From contig VTFK01000029.1 in NCBI GenBank assembly GCA_009617715.1, positions 124,001-188,000 of the forward strand: a stretch of 64,000 bases of DNA, written 5' to 3'. The position numbers and the translations under genes were made by a program. Shown here piece by piece: positions 25,101-37,600 of the stretch. Under the pieces are notes generated by a model. The model did no database searches, was not told the DNA's origin, and was given only the letters and a program-made list of their open reading frames with translations. This stretch comes from Plectrocnemia conspersa. Lineage: Eukaryota; Arthropoda; Insecta; Trichoptera; Polycentropodidae. Each line of letters starts with the position of its first letter. Positions within the stretch are counted from its first letter, which is position 1.

Positions 25101-28100
25101 GGTCATTCAGTCCGGGGGTGCTTTTTTTAAAGCTTAGGTATTACGAGCGGTGCTGAATTTCACACCCTCGCTGAGCCCTTAACCCTTTGACCGAACGCAG
25201 AGAGGATTAATATCGAATCATCACAAAGGATCATTTCGTAAATGCTGCGTTAACAATTCAACATATATAGCGCATTATAATTTCCACTGTTAACACACAC
25301 TCGTATCTTTTAATCCAAGTGCATGTTAACTACACATAAATAAAAGATTTTACTCAAAATATAGCTGCATTGTGTACCTAATTAATACACTTGAAATTTA
25401 CATATATTTAATGATATTAAGTGCGCCTCGGCTCAGTGACATAGCTCATTAAAATCCTCACTTTGATTAGCACGGTAATATATTAGCGATGTTTATTTGC
25501 GAAGTGAATACGAAACGTCCTCGGTAAGTGTGCACAAATGAATTACGATAACACAGAAGGAGGTGGTCTTCCAAATAAAGAATAAAAAGTACCTGCTTGT
25601 TGTGCTTAGCCACTAATGAAAGGGTGAACTTCTCTCTCGCTATTTACTCAACCGAGTATGGCGGCAGACAGACGAAATATTGATTTAAACGCCATACACC
25701 CGAGCCCAAAAACCCGATGCCAAAACAAAGTGTTCAATTTGCTAATTAGTTGCGTAGCCGTAGGATACAAAAGTGTGCTCGGGTGCAAATTGAACATAAA
25801 ACATGTCTGAGTTGGTTCTGATTAACAAATTGCAAATAATAAATAAACAGATTGCATTTCATGTTAGTCTACAATAACATTGACTCAAAGCAGTAATAAC
25901 TTATGTCGTAGTCTTCCTCCCACACAACACGATCGCCATGCTATACAAAAATATGAAAAAATTCCAATTTTATACCGAAACCTGCCCTTTAATGTTACCA
26001 ATTGCCATCTAACCAAGTTGTTCTTGTTCCCCGTGTAGACATGGCGATCAAAGAGGAGCCTTGCTCGCCCGTGGAAGACTCCGACGCCGAAGTATCTCGC
26101 CACACTGAATCGATTTTGAGCGATTGCCGAGCGGGGAAAAAGCGAAGTCGCGGTCTTCCCAAAGGTCGGCCGCCATATTCTAAATATTTCTTTAAAAAAC
26201 GTTGTATCTAATCATTACACTAAATGCTCGGTTCGATAAAAACAAGCAGAACAGCCATATGAAAACTCTACTCCCACTCCTGATAAAGCACACGTTACTA
26301 TTAGCGTTATAATAGCCGTTGAAAGTTTATTTATTAATAAGATTTTCCTAAATAATATATTTATCGGTTTTAATAATCAACATAAATATATATCTCTATA
26401 TATTAAGAAATCGTTAATAATAAATATTTGTATAATCATTATTTAATAATGCATATGAATGTAAAACATTGCAAAGTTAGATTTATTTAGTTAAAATTAA
26501 AATGGAGATGCGACAAAATGGCGGCGCTTAATTAAATGTTCCGCCAGAGGCGCACTAATTACCTCAGATATTTATAATAAAAAAATATATCTATTATATG
26601 TTTTAGATGATTTAAAAATACTGTATTAAATCATATAATAATAATACTTTTTTAATAATATAATTTCTCGTTTCTTCCAGATTCCGAAAGTGAATCCGGT
26701 TCTCACAAAGGAGGCGCAAGAGGCAAGGGTAACGGATCCGCCAGCGGAGGCTCAGGAGGCGATGGAAAACCGACCAGAGTAAGAACAGTGCTAAACGAAA
26801 AGCAGCTACACACCTTAAGGTATTTTTTAGCGATGTTTGATTATAAAATTTAGTTAAGCGAAATCGTTTTTGCGGCACTGTGGCAATTGATAAAAATAAT
26901 GTTTTCAGAACGTGTTACAATGCGAATCCTCGACCGGACGCGTTAATGAAGGAGCAGTTGGTCGAGATGACGAGCCTTTCGCCGAGGGTCATCAGGGTGT
27001 GGTTCCAAAACAAGAGATGCAAAGACAAAAAGAAAACCATCCAAATGAAGCTGCAGATGCAACAAGAAAAAGTGAGTAATTTGCCTGAAATATAGACTAA
27101 AAATATATCATTTTTTAAACGTAAAATTTTACACCTAAATTGAAAATTAGGTGTAAAATTTATTAAAAAATAAAGATTGTTAATAATTGCATAAAAAATG
27201 TATATTAATTAAATCCTCTTTTGGTTCCACCATTCTGATAAATATGCAATGATACTTTCATATCTCTAAAATAGCAAGTAATCATAAAAAAGCGTACAAA
27301 GAATATTCGACAACTTTCTTTGCAAACAAGGTCAGCAAAAACAATACTGATAGGATAGTAAAAGTTTTACAATAAAAAACACAGAGAATATAAACGAACC
27401 AGATTAATCTAAAAGATCAAACTATATTTATTATTTGAGTTAATAAATTAAATTACCATAAATTTTATCCACATATAATACATATATTACTTTAATATGT
27501 TCAGAAATCACAGTCAGTAGACTGCATCTCATGTATCAAAATATCTATAAAAAAAATCAAATTCTGAGAAGTAATTAAAATTTCAGTGTCAGTGTGAAAT
27601 TTCGCAGAAAAAATTACACAAGGAAGAAATTTCACATGGGAAAAACTATACAAGGAAAAAATTACATACAATAAATTTCACATTGCAGTAATTTTAAGTT
27701 CTCCAGTAACATGCTTAACACTTTTAATGTGCATTTAAAATATCAAAAGCAGAACCAAAAATGTATTTTTTTCATTTTGGTTTGCTATTTTGTATATAGC
27801 ATGTTACTGGAGAATGTGAAATTAATCCAATGTGAAGTTTATTGCGTGTGTAATTTTGGCTGTAATTTTTTTATCACGCGTACTATTTTTCTTTGTGTAA
27901 TTATTTCTATGTCTAATTTCTTTCTTGTGTAATTTTTGCTGTGTTATCACGTGTATTTTTTTCCTATGTAAACTTTGTCACACACAAAATATCCCAAATT
28001 TTAACACCTTCAAATTTTAACATAATTTGCATAATAATTAATTAAAAATTACAGCGAATACTATTTGAATAGCTACCTAAAAATTAGAGTACCGAATAGT

Positions 28101-29026
28101 ATAAAAGGTCGGAATTCCTAGTACAAAAATCTCAAAACTTAATAATTAAGCATTTTTAAAACTTGAAATATCATATAATATATAATACATTACTGAAATT
28201 CAATTGAATTTTTCACAAACATTTAAGACTACACTGCATCTAATAGATTCAGTAATTTAGGATTGCTATTTAATAAAATAATATCCCAAAAATAAATAAG
28301 TACTTAGTATTAGAAAAGGAATAATAAAAATGAGTAAAGGAATAATTCGACAAAGACTCGATTCGTTAACGAATTCTGTTAAATTTCTAAATAAAATGAA
28401 ACATAATCAACATCCATGAGCTCGACAGAATTGCTCTTTTTCCGAAAGATATCGTTACATTTTTATATATGTTATATATTTAAGTTAATTAAAGCATTGC
28501 ACTAATAAAATATAGCCCTCATATATATTCTCCTATCCCATAAATTGTTTATTATTTTGTCTGACACGTTCCACTAAATGCGCAGTATCTGGCGCAGGAG
28601 GGTCGCAAACTTGGCTATGGAGGAATGCAAGGAGTGGCGTTAGTAGCTGGTTCTCCAGTTCGTCACGACTCACCCCTGGGATTGGCACCTCTGGAAGTAA
28701 CCGCTTATCAACCACCGTGGAAAGCCCTGAGCGACTTCGCCCTGCACACCGACCTAGACCAAGGTGGACCACCTCACGGACCTGCCTTCCAGCACCTTGT
28801 GAATCAAGTAAATAAAACAACAACAAATCATTATGCATGCTTTATATTCCTGAAACTTATTATTTTATTATACTTACAGATGCACGGCTATGACCTAGGA
28901 AACATGCATCACCCACCGCCTCCTTTACATCAACCTATGATGCAAGACTCCCTCGTACATCCAGATAGTGCTGATAGTTATGTGACTTATTTGGAAAGCG
29001 ATGATTCAATTCCGGCCAGTCCCTAA
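16142..29026 (+). CDS. tup: Tailup/Islet LIM-homeodomain transcription factor, 5'-incomplete
   Basis: This is the insect orthologue of ISL1/tailup, a nuclear regulator of motor-neuron, heart and dorsal-tissue fate. Exons: 16142-16331, 21069-21199, 21273-21437, 26681-26819, 26909-27071, 28598-28807 and 28880-29026; phases agree at every junction, giving about 381 codons. LIM1 carries [13 protein letters not shown] and [17 protein letters not shown]2 carries [16 protein letters not shown] and [18 protein letters not shown]. The homeodomain spans the fourth and fifth exons ([15 protein letters not shown], then [15 protein letters not shown]). A conserved LHX-binding-type segment ([16 protein letters not shown]) follows, and the protein ends [10 protein letters not shown]...SP. 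The first exon enters in phase 1 through an acceptor, so the start codon lies upstream and was not found. The sixth exon has two in-frame acceptors (28586 or 28598). Large introns hold SINEs and enhancer-like islands. Confidence 0.93.
16660..16920. promoter_or_regulatory. Candidate intronic enhancer of tailup (a)
   Basis: A GC-richer, high-complexity island sits in the intron between the LIM1 and LIM2 exons, with motifs such as 'ccatataatgcc' and 'tttatggctcat' and a long pyrimidine-rich run. Enhancer function is inference from position and composition. Confidence 0.3.
18530..18860. promoter_or_regulatory. Candidate intronic enhancer of tailup (b)
   Basis: This is an island of non-repetitive GC-rich sequence in the LIM1-LIM2 intron ('ttgccgccgctcgtcttcgg', 'gtaccgc'-like and 'cgcgcgg' patches). 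The 80-codon frame inside it has no protein resemblance. The same caveat applies: no conservation data. Confidence 0.3.
20014..20046. repeat. Perfect 15-bp hairpin
   Basis: The arms 'agcgttgggatacga' (20014-20028) and its exact complement (20032-20046) are separated by a 3-nt loop. The arm resembles the 'gctgggatacaa' block of the repeat pair at 5115-5400 and 7270-7503, so this may be a junction of two inverted copies of that element's end. Confidence 0.7.
20120..20485 (+). repeat. tRNA-derived SINE, copy C
   Basis: The head has a B-box-like 'ggttcgaatcc'. It is followed by 'gattaatatataattataat', a block ending 'atgaatag', and the 3' domain 'gtaatgcattaggctaacg' before an 'aataaataaataaa' tail. 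It lies in the LIM1-LIM2 intron of tailup, in sense orientation. Confidence 0.75.
21670..21800. promoter_or_regulatory. Candidate intronic regulatory patch
   Basis: A short GC-richer stretch sits downstream of the third tailup exon, with 'gatgatcactgataacg' and 'cgattcggtgataatag' motifs. The support is weak. Confidence 0.2.
22681..23010 (+). repeat. tRNA-derived SINE, copy D
   Basis: This copy has the best-preserved tRNA-like head: 'gcgtaatccgtaacgtctta' followed by 'ggttccgggttcaagtcccg', a good pol III B box and T-arm-like stem. The 3' domain reads 'gtaacgcattgggcttacg', with an 'aaataaataaa' tail. It lacks a complete cloverleaf, so I call it a SINE rather than a tRNA gene. It lies in a tailup intron. 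Confidence 0.8.
24590..25770. promoter_or_regulatory. Candidate intronic enhancer cluster of tailup
   Basis: Three neighbouring GC-richer islands (about 24590-24960, 24990-25260 and 25420-25770) lie in the intron before the homeodomain exons. They hold homeodomain-like sites such as 'tgcataattgg', 'gctaattagttg' and 'gctcattaaaa'. Two overlapping open frames on opposite strands near 24609-24920 look like composition artefacts. A piggyBac-like end 'ttaaccctttgacc' occurs near 25180, with no partner end seen. Confidence 0.35.
26039..26164 (+). CDS. tup: Possible cassette exon of tailup with AT-hook-like motif
   Basis: A pyrimidine-rich tract and 'gtgtag' acceptor precede a 126-nt segment that is open in the tailup frame and a multiple of three. 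It could therefore be included or skipped between 21437 and 26681 without breaking frame. It encodes an acidic start with KEEPCSP and EDSDAE and a basic end, [10 protein letters not shown]. If translation read on it would give [14 protein letters not shown] and a stop at 26209-26211. The donor (AAAG|GTCGGC) is weak. Direct joining without it gives a smooth [11 protein letters not shown] linker, so the short form is probably the main one. Confidence 0.4.
27124..27161. repeat. Perfect 15-bp hairpin
   Basis: The arms 'aaattttacacctaa' (27124-27138) and complement (27147-27161) flank an 8-nt loop, just downstream of the homeodomain donor. It could be a MITE end or a chance foldback. Confidence 0.6.
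27595..27975. mobile_element. Fold-back element in tailup intron
   Basis: Two long imperfect inverted arms fold on each other. The innermost 15 bp are perfect ('ctccagtaacatgct' at 27701-27715 and complement at 27798-27812), with a loop of about 82 nt. Outward, both arms share repeated 'attacacaag', 'gaaattt' and 'caataaa..ttcacattg' blocks. No coding capacity and no clear target-site duplication were seen. It is a fold-back MITE-like element of unknown superfamily. Confidence 0.6.
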
Positions 29027-29660
29027 CCTATTGTCGTACCTTGGCAATACAACTCAATGGCAACGTGTAATCTCAACTAAAGAAGAAAAAATCCAATCAC
29101 CGATTATAATACCTCTCGCCTGTTACTATGTGATGATCGATTTCAATGAAAACAAAAGAACAATATCAATATTTTTTGAATTTATTTCACACTAACTCAT
29201 AATTTTATTCATAAAGTTTAGCCCTGATTTATTTATAGGCGAGAGCTAAAAATACAACATAATTATCTTTGGAGCCATAAACCGAATTCAATAAAATCAC
29301 GAAAGTGTACATCGAATTTAATACTAAATTTCTCCTAATATGATTTATTATTTTTCATTAAACATTAATATAAATGTTCGTCGGAGAGTGGTGTCAAACT
29401 TTTAACTAATTAAACAATGTAAATAAATGTGTACCAAATTGTAAATAATGTGAAAATATGTGTGATATATAAAATATCTAAATTAAATCGGAGGGACGAG
29501 TCCGTTCATTGTGAGACTTTTTGAGATTAGCTAAACTATGTAATGATGATAAAGATGGCTAAATTAAATAATGTAATAACGATTATGGTAAACGTTGTTA
29601 TGTAATTTAAAAAAAATACACTTAATATGTTGTACGTAATTCAACATTATGGCATGTACA

Positions 29661-29670
29661 AATAAATAAA
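29661..29670 (+). terminator. Candidate poly(A) signal of tailup
   Basis: An overlapping 'aataaataaa' lies about 635 nt past the stop codon. A second AATAAA is at 29825-29830. Either could define the 3' end. Confidence 0.45.
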
Positions 29671-29834
29671 CGATTATTTATCGATCAGGGATGTGCATAG
29701 TGAATCATGTGTAGTTTATGATATTGTTTTATGAATCGTCTAATACTGATCTTTTTGTATAAGAAAATTTCACATGTTTTCATCATGTTATTTGTGTATT
29801 CTATAAGAAATAATTTAAGGAAAAAATAAATTTT

Positions 29835-31600
29835 AAATAACATTTGATTTGTTCGTTTTATTTAATGATATCTTACCTGCAATAAAATTAGTTCATTACC
29901 AAATTCTACTTAATTAAATAAGACATTAATTAAAGATTAGTAAAAATAAATAATAATGCTTCTTAAAAATATACATAATCGCAGCATCTATCGAAAACAT
30001 GTTTTATTAAATTATATTTAGCAAAGTGTTAAACCAATTTAATCAACCAAAATCTCACTCATCAATATCAGCAACCAGCACATTTTAATTGATCAATTGT
30101 CATATTTATGTTTGTTTATCAAAAAATAGTTAGAGCTTTTTACAAATCAAGCGCATTATTCTTAATACCGGTATTGAAGCAATAAAAATACCAATATTCT
30201 TCAATATATTTTTTAATATTGCACTTGCAGAGAACAAGCAGAATCAGTTGGTAATTATTAGTCTTAACTTATTCAGGTATATTTTTGAAAATAAACATAC
30301 GTTGACAAGTATTGCTAGGACTGGATTAAGTCAAACCACTGCTCTTTAATCCAGCGCAGTAATAGCCATTCATTCTAAGAATACATGCAAATTATTTTAT
30401 TATTGTTGGGGGCCTATTCATATTTATATATTTTCATTTAGATTTCATTGTGGCCAAAACTTTGCGGCACTCTGGTAACACTGACGTAACGGATTTCTCT
30501 CCACTGGCAATCTTCGGTGCTTTCGTAAGCGCGCAGTCGCGCGCCTGTGCCCCGTTCAATTGTATATTCTAACATGAAACTTTATATAATAATAAAATAT
30601 ACTACTGAAGCGGCTTCATCTGTATCTAATTGCCACCGTCACCATTCCGTCGCCAAAATAATATTACTTAAATTTCTCTTTCAATTAAATTCAAAAATAT
30701 ATAGTGTTAGTCGCAAAGCGCAAGTTTATTTGATGATTTATCCTACCAAACTAACATTTAATTAAAAACAACATGTATTTAAAAGTGAAGCCATTTTAAT
30801 ATTTCTACAAATAATTAGCTGTTATAATTTATTATTTTAAAGCGCTAAAATTTTAAATATATTCTTAACAACTTTTATTTTATTTAAATTTAACCATAAT
30901 CTAGAGAAAAATAGATTTACTTTTTTTAATAAGGCTACAATGTTTCTATGAACATGGAAACCGTGTTCAACGCTCCCAACGTATTAAATAAAATTATTAA
31001 AAAGAGTCTTAGTTGATCGATTTCTTTCGACTCCCCTAAAATACCATAACTCCGCAACTCCGCGACTCCGACTCCACAGCCCTGCTAATAAAACCTGACA
31101 AACTTTAAAGAAGACTTTTAGTATGCCAGGTATAAAGAGTGACACCTAGAAGTATTGCGCATTTGTTTCTTTTTCGCTTCATAAATTAAGAAATAAAAAT
31201 AAGATCTTCATTTGACTGCCCTTGTAATATCTTGGAGTGCACCGAAAGAGAACATACTTAGGTATATACATCATTTTAATTTGTGTAATGTTTTAAGTAA
31301 AATAATAGTTATTTTCTAATAAATTCCAACTCAGACTTTACACTAACTTTTATATTTTTTTATAGAATTACTTTTTGTATATTTTATTTTAATATTTCTA
31401 CAAATCTCTGATTAAATTATGTTGTATAAAATTAAATTTATTATATATATTAATAATTAAATAATTGCCATTTTTGTATGTACTCTTGTTCGATATTAGC
31501 CTACTAACAAACATCTGGCTGAACATTTCCTCACGCGTTAGTCTCACAGTTAATACACAAACACAGAAACGTCATTATCAGCCGGCCGAGTTGTGTCCGA
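29835..31600. other. Intergenic region between tailup and the RPS6KC1-like gene
   Basis: Mostly AT-rich. It holds the dispersed repeat at 30467-30657. Just upstream of the next gene, 31480-31601 becomes GC-richer and probably contains that gene's 5'UTR. No other gene is seen. Confidence 0.5.
30467..30657 (+). repeat. Dispersed repeat, copy 1 (LTR- or SINE-like)
   Basis: It is homologous to 61245-61440. Shared blocks include 'ggcact', 'acactgacgtaacgg' (versus 'acactggcgtgacgg'), 'tactactgaagcggct', 'atctaattgcca' and 'ttccgtcgccaaa'. The similarity stops sharply at 'cgccaaa' in both copies. A 'taataaaat' just before the conserved end could be a poly(A) signal, which fits a solo LTR end. Confidence 0.55.
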
Positions 31601-31601
31601 A

Positions 31602-34600
31602 ATGGCCGGTTCCGATCGCTGGGTCAGGAGCTTCATCGTCGGAGAAGCAAAACAGCACCGGCGAGGCTTCACTCTATACAAGATAACATCATATGTCAGT
31701 TTATCACGTTTCCTAACGTTGTCCGTTCCTCAACTTCAACTTCAATTTGCACCAATTTAACTATTGCACAATTTTATTGCACGTTACGCCCTCGAGTGAT
31801 TGATATTATGATGTAAAAATAACGATCCATAATTTATATGGCATTAATCCACCTTAAGCAAGATGTCTGCGATAAGTATCATTTAACATAGAAGCCATAA
31901 ATATTTATGAGTAATATGTAAACTAATGTGCGTATTATATATTCTAAATATTTATTTACAACTCATATATAATAATTTTAATTTTAAAATCATAGTTTAC
32001 TTTTGATTCATCTTTTAATAAATTTCCATAATGTCCTAGTTTTAACTGCTATTTAATATGCAGAATGGCGTCAACTTGTTCTTTAGTTTTTTCCACTTGT
32101 ATTTATAAGTAGAGAATGTTGAATATTTAACCGAGACATCTTTCAGCTTTGGTAATACCACTCAAAATTATTTTTGCTCTCGTTATACCATTTTATGATC
32201 TTTGCCACCAACAAAATCTTCTATTGAAATATTTTATTTAACAGTCTTAGACTATTTTCACCTTCAATTCAGGGTGCTTAACAAAATCTAAAAAGTTTCA
32301 GAATGTAATTATTTAAAGCAATTCTAAAGATCATTATATATAATTTTTATTTTTATAATTTTTGAATTGGTTGAGGGCACTGTTTAAATATCTTTATTAT
32401 AGCTTATTTTTTTCATACAAACATCTTTATTGCGAATATTTTTTAATTTTTCGACTCTCCTATTTGCAGCAAAAGAGTTAGGGAATCAAAACAGAATTAA
32501 TCCATAGGCTTAACAATAAGTTTAGGACACCGCAGAAAAGGGAAAATCACAATAATAGTTTACATTTTATATTGAAAAATTAAGGAAATTTATAAAAAAA
32601 TAAAATTTCAACCCACGATAAAAATCCTATATATAACATCAAGATAATTACTATTAGATTAAATGCACAATTTAAAAAATTATTAAAAACCGTTGGAAAA
32701 AACTTACGGCAAGTAGTTAATAGTCTTTACAACTTAACGTTCCAATACATTTGCTTTGCTGAAATTACGTGACGATCGGAAAATAAGGCGGATTAGGTAA
32801 ATACATCCCAAAGTGGACCCTGAGTTACAAGTGCCCCATTATAATTAAAATAAAAATGTCATATTTTCTATAAAACTATTAACATTTTGTTTTACTTATT
32901 ATATGTAGCATATAAGCACTGTTCGAATTCCACGTGTCCACATAGTAATTTAATCAATAATATATTTTAACGTTTGTGTAATGGCAATGAGGTCATTTAG
33001 CGATTAATTTATTATATAAACCGATATTTATAATTAAAAGTAATTTGCATTATCTTGAGTACTATAGAACAAAAAATGTGTTATTTTTAACACATTACCA
33101 TATTTTTTTTCAAGGTTTTATCAAAATTTATAACATATACATTTATAGACTTTAAATTTTAAAATGATAAAAATGTTGTTGATATTAATCATATGCACTT
33201 AATTAAAGTTAAATAATAAATTGATATGTATTTTAAACGCCATTTAGATTGTAAAATTAAAATGGTTTATTCTAAACAAGTACAATAATATGTATAATAA
33301 TAATATTTAATTAAAGTTTGATAATTAAATGACTTTATTTTAAATTGAAATAAACTAGTTAAATTTAACAATATTTTATAAAATCAATAAATACTTTTAC
33401 CTAAATTTGATAATATCCAAAAAATACCTTTTTTATATTTAGCAGATAAGATATAATTTGTAAAATAAAATTGATTCTATATTTAACTTTTATGTCCTGC
33501 GCATCACATATTAAAAAATGATTTATATTAGATAACATTATTCGATGCAGTGATAAAATTTAAATTTATCTCTAAAAACTTTAATTTACCTTTATTTAAA
33601 AAAAGTGACAACAATAATAAATGTGCTGGTTCATTAATCTTAATACAAATAAATTTTAAAAAGCATTTTATAATTTTAGCTCTTCCTTCGCTCTTCTCCT
33701 GAGGCACTTACAGTCGTAACAGTATGGAAAAGATTCAGCGAACTACAAAAGTTGCAAAGAAAGATGAAAAAATTGCATGAAGAGTTATATTTGAAAGGAA
33801 CATGCCCGAGCTACGCCAAATGGAGTTACTTTCGCAGATTCGATACCGAAGTAATCGAAGAACGTAAAAAAACTACTTTGAGCCTTCTAGAATTTGTTGC
33901 TTTGCATTCTCCATTATTTACAAGCTCAGAATTTGTCAAGTTTTTTCAGGTGAAACAATTTTTTTAAAATTATTATAATACTATTTAAATCAAGTTCATA
34001 ATATTTAGATATTCTTGATTTTAGGCTTCACATCCAGATCCTAACATTGACGATCAAAACAATCTCACGAGTAACATAGAAGCGATTAGGAGCTCATTAC
34101 TACTTCCTACAGAAGTTGCTGGACCAATCGAATATCAAAGTTCTGAAGAAGATTCATTCTCGATTATCGATTCATCTACTAGTTAGTCATTATTTTTTGT
34201 ATTTATTACTATAATATATGTTTTATTAAATAATAACATTATTATTTCCAGTATCTACATCAGATTCTTTAAGTGTAAAAAGTTCAACCTTGAAAAAATC
34301 GTCTTCAAATCAAAGCCTAGCGAAAAAACCAACCAATTGTATTAATTCTAACGGAAATAGTGAAATTGATTCCGCCGATTTAACAATCAATCTCTTATCA
34401 GATATAAATCGCATTAATTCACTTTTACAAAGCGCTAAAGAGGAAGTCGGGACCACAACTGATAAACATTTAACGAAAAATAAAGTCGAAAATAAACCAA
34501 ATCTACCTGATTTATTATCGTTCGATAAGTATTCGAGCATGGAGACGTCGCAAATCAGCATGGATTCGAATGACACTGTCTTTTTTACCAATTCTTCGTC

Positions 34601-37600
34601 ATTCGAAAAGTTGGATGTGGATATCCGAGACGGAATACCAGATTTTGAGGATTTTGATAATAAAATGGAATCGGCTTATAACACTACTATACCACAAATG
34701 GAAGAAGCTGTATCCTTATCACGAAGCGTTACCAGCAACTTCAATAATGGAGTTCATAGTGATTCAGTTATTTATAGTAAGACAGCTGATAATAAAAATG
34801 GTCACAGAAAAGCAAACAGTGTAAGAGACGATGTTTCCGAGAAAGTCAGTTTTACAAGATCATCTAGTAGGCTGGATACATTGTCGATTGATACAGTATT
34901 CACTTCATTTGCTGACATGCAAGAAAATTACGTTTTTGAAGCCGGTTATTTGTTGAGCTTGGGAGCGAGGAACGAAACTAAGGGCGACTATTATCGAGCG
35001 TTTGATTGCTACAAGGCTGGAATTGAAAAGCTGTTAATTGGAGTACAAGGTATATATATATTACATTAATTTAGGATAGGTGCTTAAAAATATAATTATT
35101 TTTTATATCATTTTTTTTCACTACTACTCTTCTTATTTATTTAATGCATTAAATACCGTCTGTACGAATTTGTGCATTTCGTCATTTGAATTTAATACAA
35201 AAACACGTTGCACATAAATATTTAGCTTTAACTAAAAATATTCATTTATATGTTATGGTTATTATGTATTTACATAATTTCTATAAATATAATTTCATTA
35301 ACTCAGCCAGTTAAAATGTATCAATCAATTAATTTTCAATTTTACTGTTCAATATAAATAAAACTGTATTTGTTCACAAACGGATAATCTGTTACACGTA
35401 TTTCCACATGATCAAAGATTCACAGAATTGCAACATCACATTTAGGGTTCTCAATTATTCGTAGTTTTCAACTATTCAAATATTAAATAAAAAATGGATG
35501 AAGTATTTGAATATATTCGTCAATTTTTTCTCTTTTTTTACCGATATTAATTTAAAGCAAAAAATTAATTAACTGCCTGTAAAATATTATTTAATTAAAA
35601 ATTATTATTGATCATTACTAATTATTTTAATCAATCATTAATTACCATTCATAATCGTTATTTTTTTTAATTGTATAAAGTATGCATAACACAATGCTTT
35701 GCGAATTACTGTGAGGGCGTGAAAAGGAAATTGCTTTATTTATTATTTTACATACTTTTTGATTTAAATAAAATCTTTACGTATTTAATCAACAAATACA
35801 AATAACTAACACTTAACAAAAATTTGCAACACACACTTGTTTTAGAGATAAATGTTACACAATTATAATGAGTGGGCCTTTCCAACATTTTGTTTTTTTC
35901 AACGAACGAATTCTGCAAATTCGGTCATAGTAAACATTATTCGTAATTTTTTTGTTGTGAATGGGCATCTCATTTTCTCGCATTTCTAAATAAAATAAAG
36001 GCTCATAAAGGACCGTGGATTTTAAAGCAGCACTAGTCACTTGGATATATTGAGAAAAAAATGACTACCTGCATTACTCAAGTATACAAATTGTTTCATT
36101 TTAAGATTTTTTTGAAATTTCATTTGAGTTAGTCTAAACGAATATTCGATCAACTATTTATATAGTTGAAAAGTGGTCGAATTAATCTAATAATCGAATA
36201 TTCGATTGAGAACCCTGATCACACCGTTCGAATCAAACCTAACCCTATTCTAAACGAATTAACCTAATGAAAGTTAAAAAACTATTGCTAGTTTTAGAAC
36301 TTTCAATAGGTGAAGTTGGTCAAATTTAGTTTCATAAACAATAGAAGAGCATATAATTTCACTAATTATAAATTATATTTTTTGCTAGTAGAAATAAATA
36401 TCTACCAGTGTGATTTCACTGATTTCCAGTGAAAATATAACTTCACTAGTTATACACATTCAGTGTAACATACATAAATAATACACATATAACAAAATTT
36501 TCCAAATTCTGAAGTTGAAACAAAAAATCTTGATTTGTTATACCATTTTGGCTTTTTATATGCGATTGGTTTTTTTTCTAAAAAATTATAAACCTTTTTT
36601 TCTAGCTTCTAAAATCAATGTTACCACATAATATGCTGAATAATTAAGAAAACTATAAATATTGCGTCATTGTTTGATGAAAATTAATAGTATCGAATAA
36701 TGGGCTCAAGATTGTAGTTTAAATTTATAAATGTTTCAAAATCTGATTATTATGCTATTTATTTATGAAATATATTTGTATGTAAGTGTAAATTACTGCA
36801 TGTTTTAATACACATTACAATATACACCTATTTTGCTAAATAAATATTAAGCAACCTAAGCTAGCTATAGGCAAAGTTATGTGACATCTAGGTAGAAATA
36901 AATTGAACTTATATAACTAAAACTTATAAAACTAAATTGAATTTATATAACTAAATTTTGTATCAAATTTCATATTGCATCATTCAACACTTGACCATAA
37001 ATGATGCCAGCATATATAGAGGTTTTGGATTCTCTGCTCATAATATTGTGGCATAAAATTTACTATGAAAGAAGAATTCATCTTTCAAATAAAATCCTAA
37101 TATATCAATAGGATATTGGACACAAATACATTACAGTAATTTAAATTGTCAGTGAAAATGAATGCGTCACATTCAAATTTGTGCTGTTTTTTTGTGAATC
37201 GAAATTCATCACCATAATGAGACTACCAACATTTTGCTAGTTTATTTAGAGAATTTAATTATAATAACTTGTAGCTTCTTCGTTCACTATTTATTCATTA
37301 TAAATCTTCCGTTGACAATTGACAATTGCGTTACAATGGAGTAAACGTAATCAACAACTATTAAGTAAGTACTGAGACACCAGACTAAAATCAAGGTCTG
37401 TAAATCAGTGACTATTTTGTATAAATTAATAAATGTCACTATACATGAGCTAGCTCGATTTTATTTGAATTATTCATCATGATGTTCAACAGGGAGATTA
37501 AGAAAATCTAGGAAAACTTAGTCTGTATTGATCGGTCAGAATATAATAATCACTATTTCCATCTCCCTGACACGATAGAAATTAAAAAAACACTAGGGTC

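Noticed and set aside
25180..25195. piggyBac-like terminus 'ttaaccctttgacc'
   Set aside because: No partner end was found nearby, so a complete element cannot be supported.
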